Positions 28,398-36,575 of a stretch of DNA of 64,000 nt are shown here, piece by piece. The stretch is from Campylobacter sp. MIT 99-7217 (GTDB taxonomy: Bacteria > Campylobacterota > Campylobacteria > Campylobacterales > Campylobacteraceae). Each line of letters starts with the position of its first letter. Within the stretch, counting starts at the first letter, position 1. Under the pieces are notes generated by a model that was given only the letters and a program-made list of their open reading frames with translations, made no database searches and was not told the origin of the DNA. The position numbers and the translations under genes are program-made. The stretch covers positions 248,001 through 312,000 of the forward strand of contig NZ_QHLJ01000001.1 in the NCBI RefSeq assembly GCF_006864365.1, written 5' to 3'.

Positions 28398-28419
28398 AAG
28401 GAGCTTACCCTTGCTCCTT
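28398..28419. terminator. Bidirectional hairpin between tpx and the DUF2892 gene
   Basis: A 7-bp perfect stem AAGGAGC / GCTCCTT with an 8-base loop lies between the converging genes. The stop codon of the minus-strand gene sits in the loop. The plus side continues ATCTTTTATCT, a weak U-rich tail. Confidence 0.55.
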
Positions 28420-28620
28420 ATCTTTTATCTTCTTAGATATGGGACATATACCCAAAGGACAGGCTTGTTTTCCTGTCCAAACTCGAATCGGACAAACACC
28501 AAAAAAGCCTGTTAAAAGTGGTATAAAACCAATCAATCCCCACCAAGAAGCATAGTAAAGCCCAGCTATAAATATAAGCATGGCTAGTATTATCCTTATA
28601 GAGCGTTCTAAGATACTCAT
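28405..28620 (-). CDS. Small DUF2892-family membrane protein
   Basis: The 71-residue protein starts MSILERSIRI and has two hydrophobic segments, a GLIGFIPLLTGFFGVCPIRV run and CPLGICPI, giving cysteines near the second helix as in DUF2892 proteins. The start at 28620 has AAAAAAGGAG upstream, whereas an in-frame ATG at 28701 would add an unlikely extension. A TATACT -10 lies at 28648-28653. The function is unknown. Confidence 0.7.
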   Translation of the reverse strand: MSILERSIRIILAMLIFIAGLYYASWWGLIGFIPLLTGFFGVCPIRVWTGKQACPLGICPISKKIKDKEQG

Positions 28621-28939
28621 ACAATCTCCTTTTTTTAAATTTATAAAAGTATAGCCTAAATTTAGAAAAAATTTGCTGATGAGTTTATGAGATAAAATCA
28701 TTTTAAGCTATTTTGGTAATGAAAAAATATCTTGTATTTTAAAATTTCTAAGGAAATTTTTATGAATGATAGCAAAAAGGGCGTTTTAAAAAGATTTTGA
28801 TTTAAAATGAGTTTTTACATTTACTTTAAAAGCTAAATTTATCTTCATTTGGTTTTAAAAAAATCACACTTATTCATTTAGAAAAAAGCGTCATTTTAAG
28901 ATTTTAAAAACTAGGTAAAGCTAGCTAATAAAATCAAAG
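28621..28939. other. 319-base AT-rich gap without a recognised gene
   Basis: It holds the promoter of the DUF2892 gene (-10 at 28648-28653, minus). An AAGGAA-led 12-codon plus-strand ORF, MNDSKKGVLKRF, occurs at about 28761-28799, too short and unsupported to call a gene. The rest, including long A/T runs, shows no feature I recognise. Confidence 0.5.
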
Positions 28940-29956
28940 CTAAATTTTACAGCTTTGTATATTGAGCCCAAAGCCTTCAAGGGCTATAAATTCTTTATCG
29001 CAACCCCTGCTTAAAAGCTTAACATTTTCTATACCTAAAAATCTTAAAATTTGAGCACCTATACCATAGTCTTTAAACTGAGTTTGCCTCATCTTTTCTC
29101 CTTGCAAAAAGACAAGCACGCCGCCATTTTTATCCAAAAACTCAATTTGTTTTAAAAGCTCGTTGAATTTATCAGAAGTAAGCAAGTCAAAATCACTTCC
29201 ACTTGTGTGAAATTTGACATTTTCACTTTTTTTAACCTCGCCAAAGCAAAAAACGATATGTTCTAAGCTTCTATGATCTTCAAAGATAAATTTATGAGCC
29301 TTAAAGCCTGCTATGTTGCATTCTTGTTTATCTTTGAGAGTGATTAAGCTTTCATGTTTTAAGCGATATTCGATGATATCAGAAACGGCTATCATATTAA
29401 GATCAAATTTCTTACAAAACTCTAAAAGATCGGCACGCCTAGCCATATCTCCATTTTCTTTCACTATCTCGCAGATCACGCAAGCTTCTTTAAGTCCAGC
29501 CAAACGACACAAATCAACAGTTCCTTCAGTATGTCCCGTGCGTTCTAGCACACCACCATTTTTAGCAATGAGTGGATTGATATGACCCGGACGCACAAAA
29601 TCACTAGCCTTAGCCTTTTCATCGGCAAAAAGCCTTATCGTCATATTTCTTTCATAAGCACTTACTCCTGTACTTGCGTTTTTAGCATCTACTGTTATAG
29701 TAAAGGCTGTGGCATGGTTTGCTGTGTTTTTTGGAACCATTAAAGGAAGTTCAAAATGCTTAGCGATTTGTTCACTTAAAGCTACGCAAACAACACCCCT
29801 TGCATGAGTGATCATAAAATTAACCTTGTCTTGATCGCTAAATTCAGCCGCAAAGATCACATCTCCTTCATTTTCTCTATCTTCAGCATCAACCATAACG
29901 AGCATTTTTCCATTTTTTAAATCCTCTATCGCTTGTTCTATACTCACAAAAGCCAT
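28940..29956 (-). CDS. ribB: RibBA-like protein: DHBP synthase with a degenerate GTP cyclohydrolase II domain
   Basis: The 338-residue protein has an N-terminal RibB domain (residues 1-200) with DRENEGD (26-32), MITHARGVV and GHTEGTVDL, the residues needed to make 3,4-dihydroxy-2-butanone 4-phosphate for riboflavin synthesis. The C-terminal ~130 residues align in position with GTP cyclohydrolase II. They lack the zinc cysteines and the conserved RQEGRGIGL-type loop (the sequence instead reads FLQGEKMRQTQFKDYGIGAQ). GCH II activity is therefore unlikely, and another ribA should exist. It lies upstream of the tRNAs on the opposite strand. Confidence 0.85.
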   Translation of the reverse strand: MAFVSIEQAIEDLKNGKMLVMVDAEDRENEGDVIFAAEFSDQDKVNFMITHARGVVCVALSEQIAKHFELPLMVPKNTANHATAFTITVDAKNASTGVSAYERNMTIRLFADEKAKASDFVRPGHINPLIAKNGGVLERTGHTEGTVDLCRLAGLKEACVICEIVKENGDMARRADLLEFCKKFDLNMIAVSDIIEYRLKHESLITLKDKQECNIAGFKAHKFIFEDHRSLEHIVFCFGEVKKSENVKFHTSGSDFDLLTSDKFNELLKQIEFLDKNGGVLVFLQGEKMRQTQFKDYGIGAQILRFLGIENVKLLSRGCDKEFIALEGFGLNIQSCKI

Positions 29957-30014
29957 ATGAAACCTTTTTAATTTTGATTAATTTTATCCAAAATTGAAAT
30001 TATACAAGATTTTC

Positions 30015-30043
30015 TTGACAAATTAGTTAAAATTTACTATAAT
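30015..30043 (+). promoter_or_regulatory. Consensus sigma-70 promoter of the tRNA pair
   Basis: TTGACA (30015-30020) and TATAAT (30038-30043) are separated by exactly 17 bases, and the first tRNA begins 17 bases after the -10. A full -35 is unusual in Campylobacter promoters, so this is a strong promoter. Confidence 0.75.
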
Positions 30044-30060
30044 CTTACTTTATTTTTCGC

Positions 30061-30135
30061 TGGGGTATAGCCAAGCGGTAAGGCAACAGGTTTTGGTCCT
30101 GTCATTCAGGGGTTCGAATCCCTTTACCCCATCCA
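30061..30135 (+). tRNA. tRNA-Gln (anticodon TTG)
   Basis: The 75-base gene folds as a cloverleaf. The acceptor stem is TGGGGTA / TACCCCA, the anticodon stem ACAGG / CCTGT flanks loop TTTTGGT with anticodon TTG, the T arm contains GGTTCGAATC, and the CCA end is encoded (30133-30135). Confidence 0.96.
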
Positions 30136-30159
30136 CTTTCATCTTACTTTTTGACTCAT

Positions 30160-30235
30160 CGCGAAGTAGAGCAGTGGTTAGCTCGTCGGGCTCATAACCC
30201 GAAGGTCGGGAGTTCAAATCTCCCCTTCGCAACCA
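30160..30235 (+). tRNA. tRNA-fMet (initiator, anticodon CAT)
   Basis: The 76-base cloverleaf has the anticodon stem TCGGG / CCCGA with three G-C pairs and loop CTCATAA, plus the C1:A72 mismatch that marks initiator tRNA. The T arm is GGGAG TTCAAAT CTCCC and CCA is encoded. It lies 24 bases after tRNA-Gln in the same transcript. Confidence 0.95.
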
Positions 30236-30269
30236 AGTTTTAAAAGGACATAAAATATAGGAAGGTATT

Positions 30270-30365
30270 ATGTTTGCTTATCGTTGTGCTTGTCCTTATA
30301 TAAAAAAACTTACCCAAAAATTTCTTTCCAGCTCCTTTGTTTTAGGCTTACAAAGCGTTGATTAG
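30270..30365 (+). CDS. Putative 31-residue leader peptide upstream of the MATE gene
   Basis: A 32-codon ORF (including its stop) starts ATG at 30270, with GGAAGG four bases upstream (ATAGGAAGGTATTATG), a better ribosome site than many genes here. The peptide begins MFAYRCACPYIKKL. It ends TAG two bases before the first hairpin (30368). Nothing in it matches a known family. Its position directly before paired hairpins and a transporter suggests a leader peptide, but chance ORFs of this length are common and no expression evidence is available. Confidence 0.35.
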   Translation: MFAYRCACPYIKKLTQKFLSSSFVLGLQSVD

Positions 30366-30367
30366 CC

Positions 30368-30429
30368 CCTTAATATTGCTTTAATATTAAGGATTTAAAT
30401 ATCCTTAAATCAAATTCATTTTTAAGGAT
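30368..30429 (+). promoter_or_regulatory. Mutually exclusive hairpins covering the MATE ribosome binding site
   Basis: Three inverted elements share AAGG/CCTT sequence. CCTTAATATT (30368-30377) pairs perfectly with AATATTAAGG (30383-30392). TTAAGGAT (30387-30394) pairs with ATCCTTAA (30401-30408). The same ATCCTTAA can pair instead with TTAAGGAT at 30422-30429, which is the ribosome site of the MATE gene. These cannot all form together, so this looks like a switching leader. The perfect repeats could instead be a protein operator. Confidence 0.5.
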
Positions 30430-30434
30430 AAATG

Positions 30435-31754
30435 ATGTCAAAATTATTCATCAAGGCAAGCCCTGCTCGCCTTTTTATCAAATGTGCCTTACCAAGTATA
30501 GTGAGCATGGCTTTTATATCTTTTTACTATGTTATTGATGGAATTTTCATAGGCAAATACCTAGGAAGCGACGCTTTAGCAGCCTTTGGGCTTATCATTC
30601 CCTTTGTGGTGATGTCCTTTGCACTTGCTGATATGATAGCACTTGGCTCAGCTGTGCAAATTTCATTCAAACTCTCGCTTGGCAAAATCAAGCTTGCAAG
30701 AGGAATTTTTACAAGCTGTATTGTTTTGATCTTTGCCATTTCTTGCGTGGTGGGGCTTTTGGAGTTTTTTCTAGCCCCTTTTCTCATCGCAAATCTTGAT
30801 ACCAGCGATGAGATAAAGGCACTTTGTAAGGAAAGTATGCAAATTTTTGCCATTTTTGCACCCTTTACTATGCTTTCTTTTGCACTTGATAATTACCTAA
30901 GAATTTGTGCTAAAAACTCCTATGCGATGATGATAAATATCCTCATAGCACTTTGTAATATCTTTTTTGATTATCTTTTCATAGTCGAGCTTGAGCTTGG
31001 CTTAAAAGGTGCTGCACTTGCTACTTGCTTGGGGCTTATGATAGGCGGTATTTTGGGGATAGCGCCGTTTTTATTTTCTAAGCTTGAGCTTAAATTTACG
31101 GGGCTTTTTTTGCCTAAAAAACTGCTTAAAAATATCATTTTTAACGGAAGTAGCGAATTTTTTAACAATGTTTCAGGCTCTTTATATGCCGTGTTTGCAA
31201 ATCTTGTTTTACTTGAGCTTGCCGGTGCAAAAGCCGTGGCAGCCTTTTCGCTCATTTCTTATATCGATAACTTTATAAACGCCCTTATCATAGCCATAGG
31301 CGATGGCTTGCAAGCAGCTTTAAGCTTTAATTATGCTAGAAAAAATCTTGCTCGCCTAAAAGCCATCATCAAAATGATGTTTTTTATCGCTTCTATCTTG
31401 TGCGTGGTGGCTGTGATCATGCTTACAAATTTTAGCGAATTTTTCGTGAGTTTTTTCGTGATGAAAGAAGATAGCGAGTTTTTGAAATTTAGTGCCTTTG
31501 CTTTGCTACTTTTTGCTTTTAATTATCTTTTTTCTTGGTTTAATGTCCTTACAGGCTCGATTTTAACAGCCTTTAATCAACCAAAATACTCGCTCATCTT
31601 AAGCTCTTTGCAAAATCTCATTATCCCACTTTGCTTTTTACTACTTTTGCCCTTGTTTTTAAGCGTAAATGGCGTTTGGCTAGCTCCTTTGATGAGCGAA
31701 ATTTGCGTGCTTTTCTTGGCGATATTTTTGCTTAGAAAAATACTCAAATTTTAA
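30435..31754 (+). CDS. MATE-family multidrug/metabolite antiporter
   Basis: The 439-residue protein has about 12 hydrophobic segments in two similar halves and starts MSKLFIKASPARLFIKCALPSIVSMAF. The Y-V-I-D-G-I-F-I-G-K stretch in the first helix pair and the segment FNNVSGSLYAVFANLVLLELAGA are typical of MATE exporters, which use Na+ or H+ gradients. The ATG at 30435 is preferred over 30432 because AAGGAT then has normal spacing. It is separated from the tRNAs only by the leader region. The substrate is unknown. Confidence 0.87.
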   Translation: MSKLFIKASPARLFIKCALPSIVSMAFISFYYVIDGIFIGKYLGSDALAAFGLIIPFVVMSFALADMIALGSAVQISFKLSLGKIKLARGIFTSCIVLIFAISCVVGLLEFFLAPFLIANLDTSDEIKALCKESMQIFAIFAPFTMLSFALDNYLRICAKNSYAMMINILIALCNIFFDYLFIVELELGLKGAALATCLGLMIGGILGIAPFLFSKLELKFTGLFLPKKLLKNIIFNGSSEFFNNVSGSLYAVFANLVLLELAGAKAVAAFSLISYIDNFINALIIAIGDGLQAALSFNYARKNLARLKAIIKMMFFIASILCVVAVIMLTNFSEFFVSFFVMKEDSEFLKFSAFALLLFAFNYLFSWFNVLTGSILTAFNQPKYSLILSSLQNLIIPLCFLLLLPLFLSVNGVWLAPLMSEICVLFLAIFLLRKILKF

Positions 31755-31762
31755 GTTTTAGA

Positions 31763-31966
31763 TCAGCCCTTTCGCACCTGAGTAATGCTTTTGCCTCCAA
31801 GTCCGTAGTTATCAGTATCTATCTCATCGATGATAACCACGGTTGAAGCCTTATTTTTTCCTAAAACCTTAGCTAAAAGCTCGGTTACTCCCTTGATCAA
31901 CTCTTCTTTTTGAGCCGTGGTTGGCTCGCCATTTTCCTTAGTGATACGGATATTTACAAAGGGCAT
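31763..31966 (-). CDS. 4-oxalocrotonate tautomerase family enzyme
   Basis: The 67-residue protein begins MPFVNIRITKENG, so removal of Met exposes the catalytic Pro1 of the tautomerase superfamily. The segment TELLAKVLGKNKASTVVIIDEIDTDNYG matches the dimer core. Such proteins tautomerise unsaturated 2-keto acids, but the physiological substrate in Campylobacter is unknown. AAGGAG precedes the ATG. It is the last gene before the groEL terminator. Confidence 0.88.
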   Translation of the reverse strand: MPFVNIRITKENGEPTTAQKEELIKGVTELLAKVLGKNKASTVVIIDEIDTDNYGLGGKSITQVRKG

Positions 31967-32103
31967 AAAAACTCCTTAAATTTAAGTCAAGTAAATTTTA
32001 CTTTTTTATAGTTAATTTTCATAAATTTAGATATTTTAGTTAGGTTAAAGTTCTTTTATCTTGTCGCAGTTTAAGAGTATAGAAAGGTAAATTTTTAACT
32101 AAG

Positions 32104-32134
32104 AATTTGAAGTGGCGCGATCCCACTTCAAATT
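32104..32134 (-). terminator. Hairpin downstream of groEL
   Basis: A perfect 12-bp stem AATTTGAAGTGG / CCACTTCAAATT with a 7-base loop lies just after the groEL stop. The tail on the minus strand (CTTAGTTAAAAAT) is only weakly U-rich, so it may act as an mRNA end or stabiliser. Confidence 0.5.
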
Positions 32135-32147
32135 TAAAAGCAAGGGC

Positions 32148-33788
<1,641 letters not shown>

Positions 33789-33804
33789 TTATCCTTTTTT
33801 AAAT

Positions 33805-34065
33805 TTATTTTACTATACCTAAAATATCATCGATACTTAATACCAAATATTCCTCATCACCAAGTTTTACCTCAGTTCCGCCGTATTTGGCAAAAAGCAC
33901 CTTATCGCCATTTTGTACTTCGCTTAGCTCTTTACTTACGGCGACAATTTCTCCTCTTAAAGGTTTTTCTTTAGCATTATCTGGTATAATAATGCCAGAA
34001 GCTGTTGTATTAGTTTCTTCCACGCGTTTAACCAAAACGCGTTTTCCCAAAGGTTGAAAATTCAT
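33805..34065 (-). CDS. groES: Co-chaperonin GroES (Hsp10)
   Basis: The 86-residue protein starts [17 protein letters not shown] and has the mobile loop region [19 protein letters not shown], which contacts GroEL, and the family end [24 protein letters not shown] precedes the ATG. It is first in the groES–groEL operon, below a promoter that carries a CIRCE operator. Confidence 0.97.
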   Translation of the reverse strand: MNFQPLGKRVLVKRVEETNTTASGIIIPDNAKEKPLRGEIVAVSKELSEVQNGDKVLFAKYGGTEVKLGDEEYLVLSIDDILGIVK

Positions 34066-34090
34066 TGTTTTCCTTTCTTTTGTGATAAAT

Positions 34091-34117
34091 TTAGCACTCT
34101 TTATTTTTGAGTGATAA
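34091..34117 (-). promoter_or_regulatory. CIRCE operator (HrcA binding site) of groESL
   Basis: TTAGCACTC-N9-GAGTGATAA is a CIRCE element with one mismatch in the second arm (consensus GAGTGCTAA). It lies directly next to a -10 box (TATAAT on the minus strand, 34119-34124). HrcA repressor binding there would block transcription, with release on heat shock. hrcA itself is outside the window. Confidence 0.85.
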
Positions 34118-34118
34118 A

Positions 34119-34124
34119 ATTATA
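34119..34124 (-). promoter_or_regulatory. -10 box of groESL
   Basis: The minus strand reads GTTATAATTTTATCACTC, so TATAAT abuts the CIRCE half-site and the start of transcription should fall inside or next to the operator. Confidence 0.65.
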
Positions 34125-34162
34125 ACAAAGAAAAATGAATTTTGTCAAGACCTTGAGCAAAG

Positions 34163-34207
34163 AAATTAATAAAACTTTAGTTAGTTTGACTAAAGTTTTA
34201 TTAATTT
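34163..34207. repeat. 19-bp perfect inverted repeat between groES and the AsmA-like gene
   Basis: The arms, AATTAATAAAACTTTAGT preceded by A and its exact complement, are separated by TAGTTTG. It lies in a divergent intergenic region, so a terminator is not expected for either gene. Candidates are an operator, or a leader hairpin of the AsmA-like gene 20 bases downstream. Confidence 0.6.
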
Positions 34208-34227
34208 TTACATGAAAGGTTAAGATA

Positions 34228-36546
34228 ATGAAGAAATTTCTTTATATCGTCTTGGGTATCATCGTTGTTGCTTTGATCGCCCTTTATGTTGTTTTATTCA
34301 CCTCCTTTGGTAATAAAATTGTCGCTTCTATCATAGAAGATAAGATAAAAACAAGCACAGGCTTAGATGCAAATTTAACCAAATTTGAGCTAAGATTTTC
34401 AAGCCTTGATATAGGTCTTGATATAGCAAATATGGCTCAATTTAAAGTTGAAGGAAACTTGAGTTTATTTCGCTTAGGTTTTGATTTGGATTACTTACTT
34501 AGTGTTAATAAAGACTATGTCAAACAAATGAATTTAAATTTGGATAAAAATCTTAATTTTAAAGGCGAGGTAGCCGGAAAAGCAAGTGATTTCAATGCAA
34601 GCGGAGCTGGCGAGCTTTTTGGATCAAATGTAAGCTTAAATGCAAGATTACTTGATTACTCTCCTTTAGAATTAAAGCTTAATGCTAATGGCATAAAGAT
34701 AGAAGAAATTTTAACTTTTTTAGCACAGCCAAACTATATGAATGGGGTGCTTAATGTCAATGCAGATATTAAGGCAAAGGATCTTAAGCCTAATGGAAAT
34801 GCACTCATAAATCTTTATACAAGCTCTATCAACTATGCTCAAATTAAAAAGGATTTTAATCTCACCTTACCAGCTAAATCAGAGCCTATCGCTCAAATTT
34901 CAGTTGATGTAAATGATCAAGATATACATGCAAAAACTGAAGTGGCTAATGCTTATCTAACCTTAAAACTTCCAAACACACATTATAATCTTAGCGATCA
35001 AAAGCTAGAAAGTGATTTAAGCTTAGATATACTTAACTTAGCTCAGCTTGATAGCATACTTCAAAGTAAGACAAAAGGAAGTTTAAATTTAAATGCAAAC
35101 GCAAAGCTTACAGGCAGTGTTCTTGATAGTGTGAATGCAAAACTTACCGGTCAAAAAGTAAGCCTTTTAGATCTTCCAGCAAGTAGCTTGCTTTTAAATG
35201 CTAAGGCAGCTCAAAGTGGAACAAAAATCGCTTATGAGGCTGATTTTAGCTCAGCTTGGGCAAAGATTTCTAAACTTCAAGGCTCTTATGATCTATCAAA
35301 TTCAAATTTAATAGCTGATTTGAAGGCTAGTGTTGATGATTTATCTCAGTTTAAAAGCATAGCAGGGCAAGAGCTTAAGGGACAAGTAAGCCTTGATGCA
35401 AAGGCTGAACTTAATGGCAGTGAGATTAAAGACTTGCAAGTAAATGCTGATGTAGCTGGGGGCAAAATCACAGCAAGCTCTAATGGCAAAGCACTTGATG
35501 TAAATATCAATGCTCTTGATCTTACTAAAGTCTTTGTTTTAGCTGGACAAGCAAGTTATGTCAATGGTTTGCTTAATGCAAAGGCTCATTTAAGTTCGCT
35601 TGATTTTGCTAAGCTTAATGGAAACTACGAGCTTAAATCTAGTGGAACTTTTAATGAAAGAACCCTTAGTAAAATGCTTGAAAAAAACTTCCCTGCAAAT
35701 ACAAAATACGATCTTGATCTTAGTGGAACGCTTAAGGATTCTGTGGTGGATTTTAATCTCATCTTAAAAAGCGGTTTGGCAAATCTTGATTATTTTAAAG
35801 GAAGTTTTGATATCAATCAAATAAAACTTAGTTCAAATTTCAGTCTTGATGCTTATGATTTTTCAAAATTAGGCTTTTTGGCTGATAGAAAGCTTAGCGG
35901 AAAGTCTAAATTTAATGGAAATTTAAATTTTGCCAACAGCCAAGCTGATGCTACGATCAAAAGCGATAATCTTTTCCAAGGAAAGCTTAATGCTAGCCTT
36001 AAAAACAATGTCTTTAACGCGGACTTAAATGGAGTTGATTTTTCAAGTCTTATGCTTGGGCTTGATTTGCCTGATTATTATAATGCAAAGGCAAATGTGA
36101 AACTTGATTATAATCTCTTAAGTCAAAGCGGAAATGCAAATGCAAGCTTAAACAATGGAAAACTTAAAAAAGTAGGCATAGTTAATACCATAAGCACGCT
36201 TACAAAAAGTGATTTTACAAATGATGTGTTCCATACAGCAAATGCAAATGCAAAGCTTGGTAAAAACAAGGTTGATCTTGATGTAAATCTTGTTTCAAAT
36301 CGTGTTAAAGTAGATATACAAAAAGGCGTGATCAATACCGCAAACTCAACCCTTGATCTGCCTTTAACCTTAGGAGTTGATAAGGCAAATTTCAAAGCAA
36401 AAATCACCGGCAAAATCGATAGTCCAAGTGTCAATATAGACTTAGGAAGTGCCGTAAAAGCCGGAGTTGATAAGCTTTTACAAAATGAAAAGATAAAAGA
36501 AAAGGGTGCAAAAGAACTTAATAAACTCTTAGATAAACTTTTCTAA
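34228..36546 (+). CDS. AsmA-family-like large periplasmic protein
   Basis: The 772-residue protein has one N-terminal membrane helix (about 4-25: LYIVLGIIVVALIALYVVL) and then a long periplasmic body of repeated beta-rich units. Units such as LNGKLDLDVN and ADLNGVDF recur with Asn, Leu and Ser. This is the AsmA/TamB-like outline of envelope lipid-transfer proteins. No motif gives a specific activity. AAAGGTTAAG precedes the ATG. The gene is divergent from groES and convergent with the TonB receptor. Confidence 0.55.
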   Translation: MKKFLYIVLGIIVVALIALYVVLFTSFGNKIVASIIEDKIKTSTGLDANLTKFELRFSSLDIGLDIANMAQFKVEGNLSLFRLGFDLDYLLSVNKDYVKQMNLNLDKNLNFKGEVAGKASDFNASGAGELFGSNVSLNARLLDYSPLELKLNANGIKIEEILTFLAQPNYMNGVLNVNADIKAKDLKPNGNALINLYTSSINYAQIKKDFNLTLPAKSEPIAQISVDVNDQDIHAKTEVANAYLTLKLPNTHYNLSDQKLESDLSLDILNLAQLDSILQSKTKGSLNLNANAKLTGSVLDSVNAKLTGQKVSLLDLPASSLLLNAKAAQSGTKIAYEADFSSAWAKISKLQGSYDLSNSNLIADLKASVDDLSQFKSIAGQELKGQVSLDAKAELNGSEIKDLQVNADVAGGKITASSNGKALDVNINALDLTKVFVLAGQASYVNGLLNAKAHLSSLDFAKLNGNYELKSSGTFNERTLSKMLEKNFPANTKYDLDLSGTLKDSVVDFNLILKSGLANLDYFKGSFDINQIKLSSNFSLDAYDFSKLGFLADRKLSGKSKFNGNLNFANSQADATIKSDNLFQGKLNASLKNNVFNADLNGVDFSSLMLGLDLPDYYNAKANVKLDYNLLSQSGNANASLNNGKLKKVGIVNTISTLTKSDFTNDVFHTANANAKLGKNKVDLDVNLVSNRVKVDIQKGVINTANSTLDLPLTLGVDKANFKAKITGKIDSPSVNIDLGSAVKAGVDKLLQNEKIKEKGAKELNKLLDKLF

Positions 36547-36550
36547 ATTT

Positions 36551-36568
36551 GGGCGAGCTAACTCGCCC
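36551..36568. terminator. Hairpin between the AsmA-like gene and the TonB receptor
   Basis: GGGCGAG / CTCGCCC makes a perfect 7-bp stem with a 4-base loop between two converging genes. The plus-strand tail is TTAAAAA and there is no strong U-run on either side. Confidence 0.5.
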
Positions 36569-36575
36569 TTAAAAA

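Noticed and set aside
28761-28799. A 12-codon ORF with an AAGGAA site
   Set aside because: It is too short and has no conservation or structural support visible.
30050-30232. A 60-codon minus-strand ORF with motif-like sequence
   Set aside because: It lies across the two tRNA genes and has no ribosome site. The tRNA folds fully explain the DNA.
34146-34157. An HspR (HAIR) operator
   Set aside because: Only a short inverted repeat with one CTTGAG-like half is present, and the normal spaced pair is missing.
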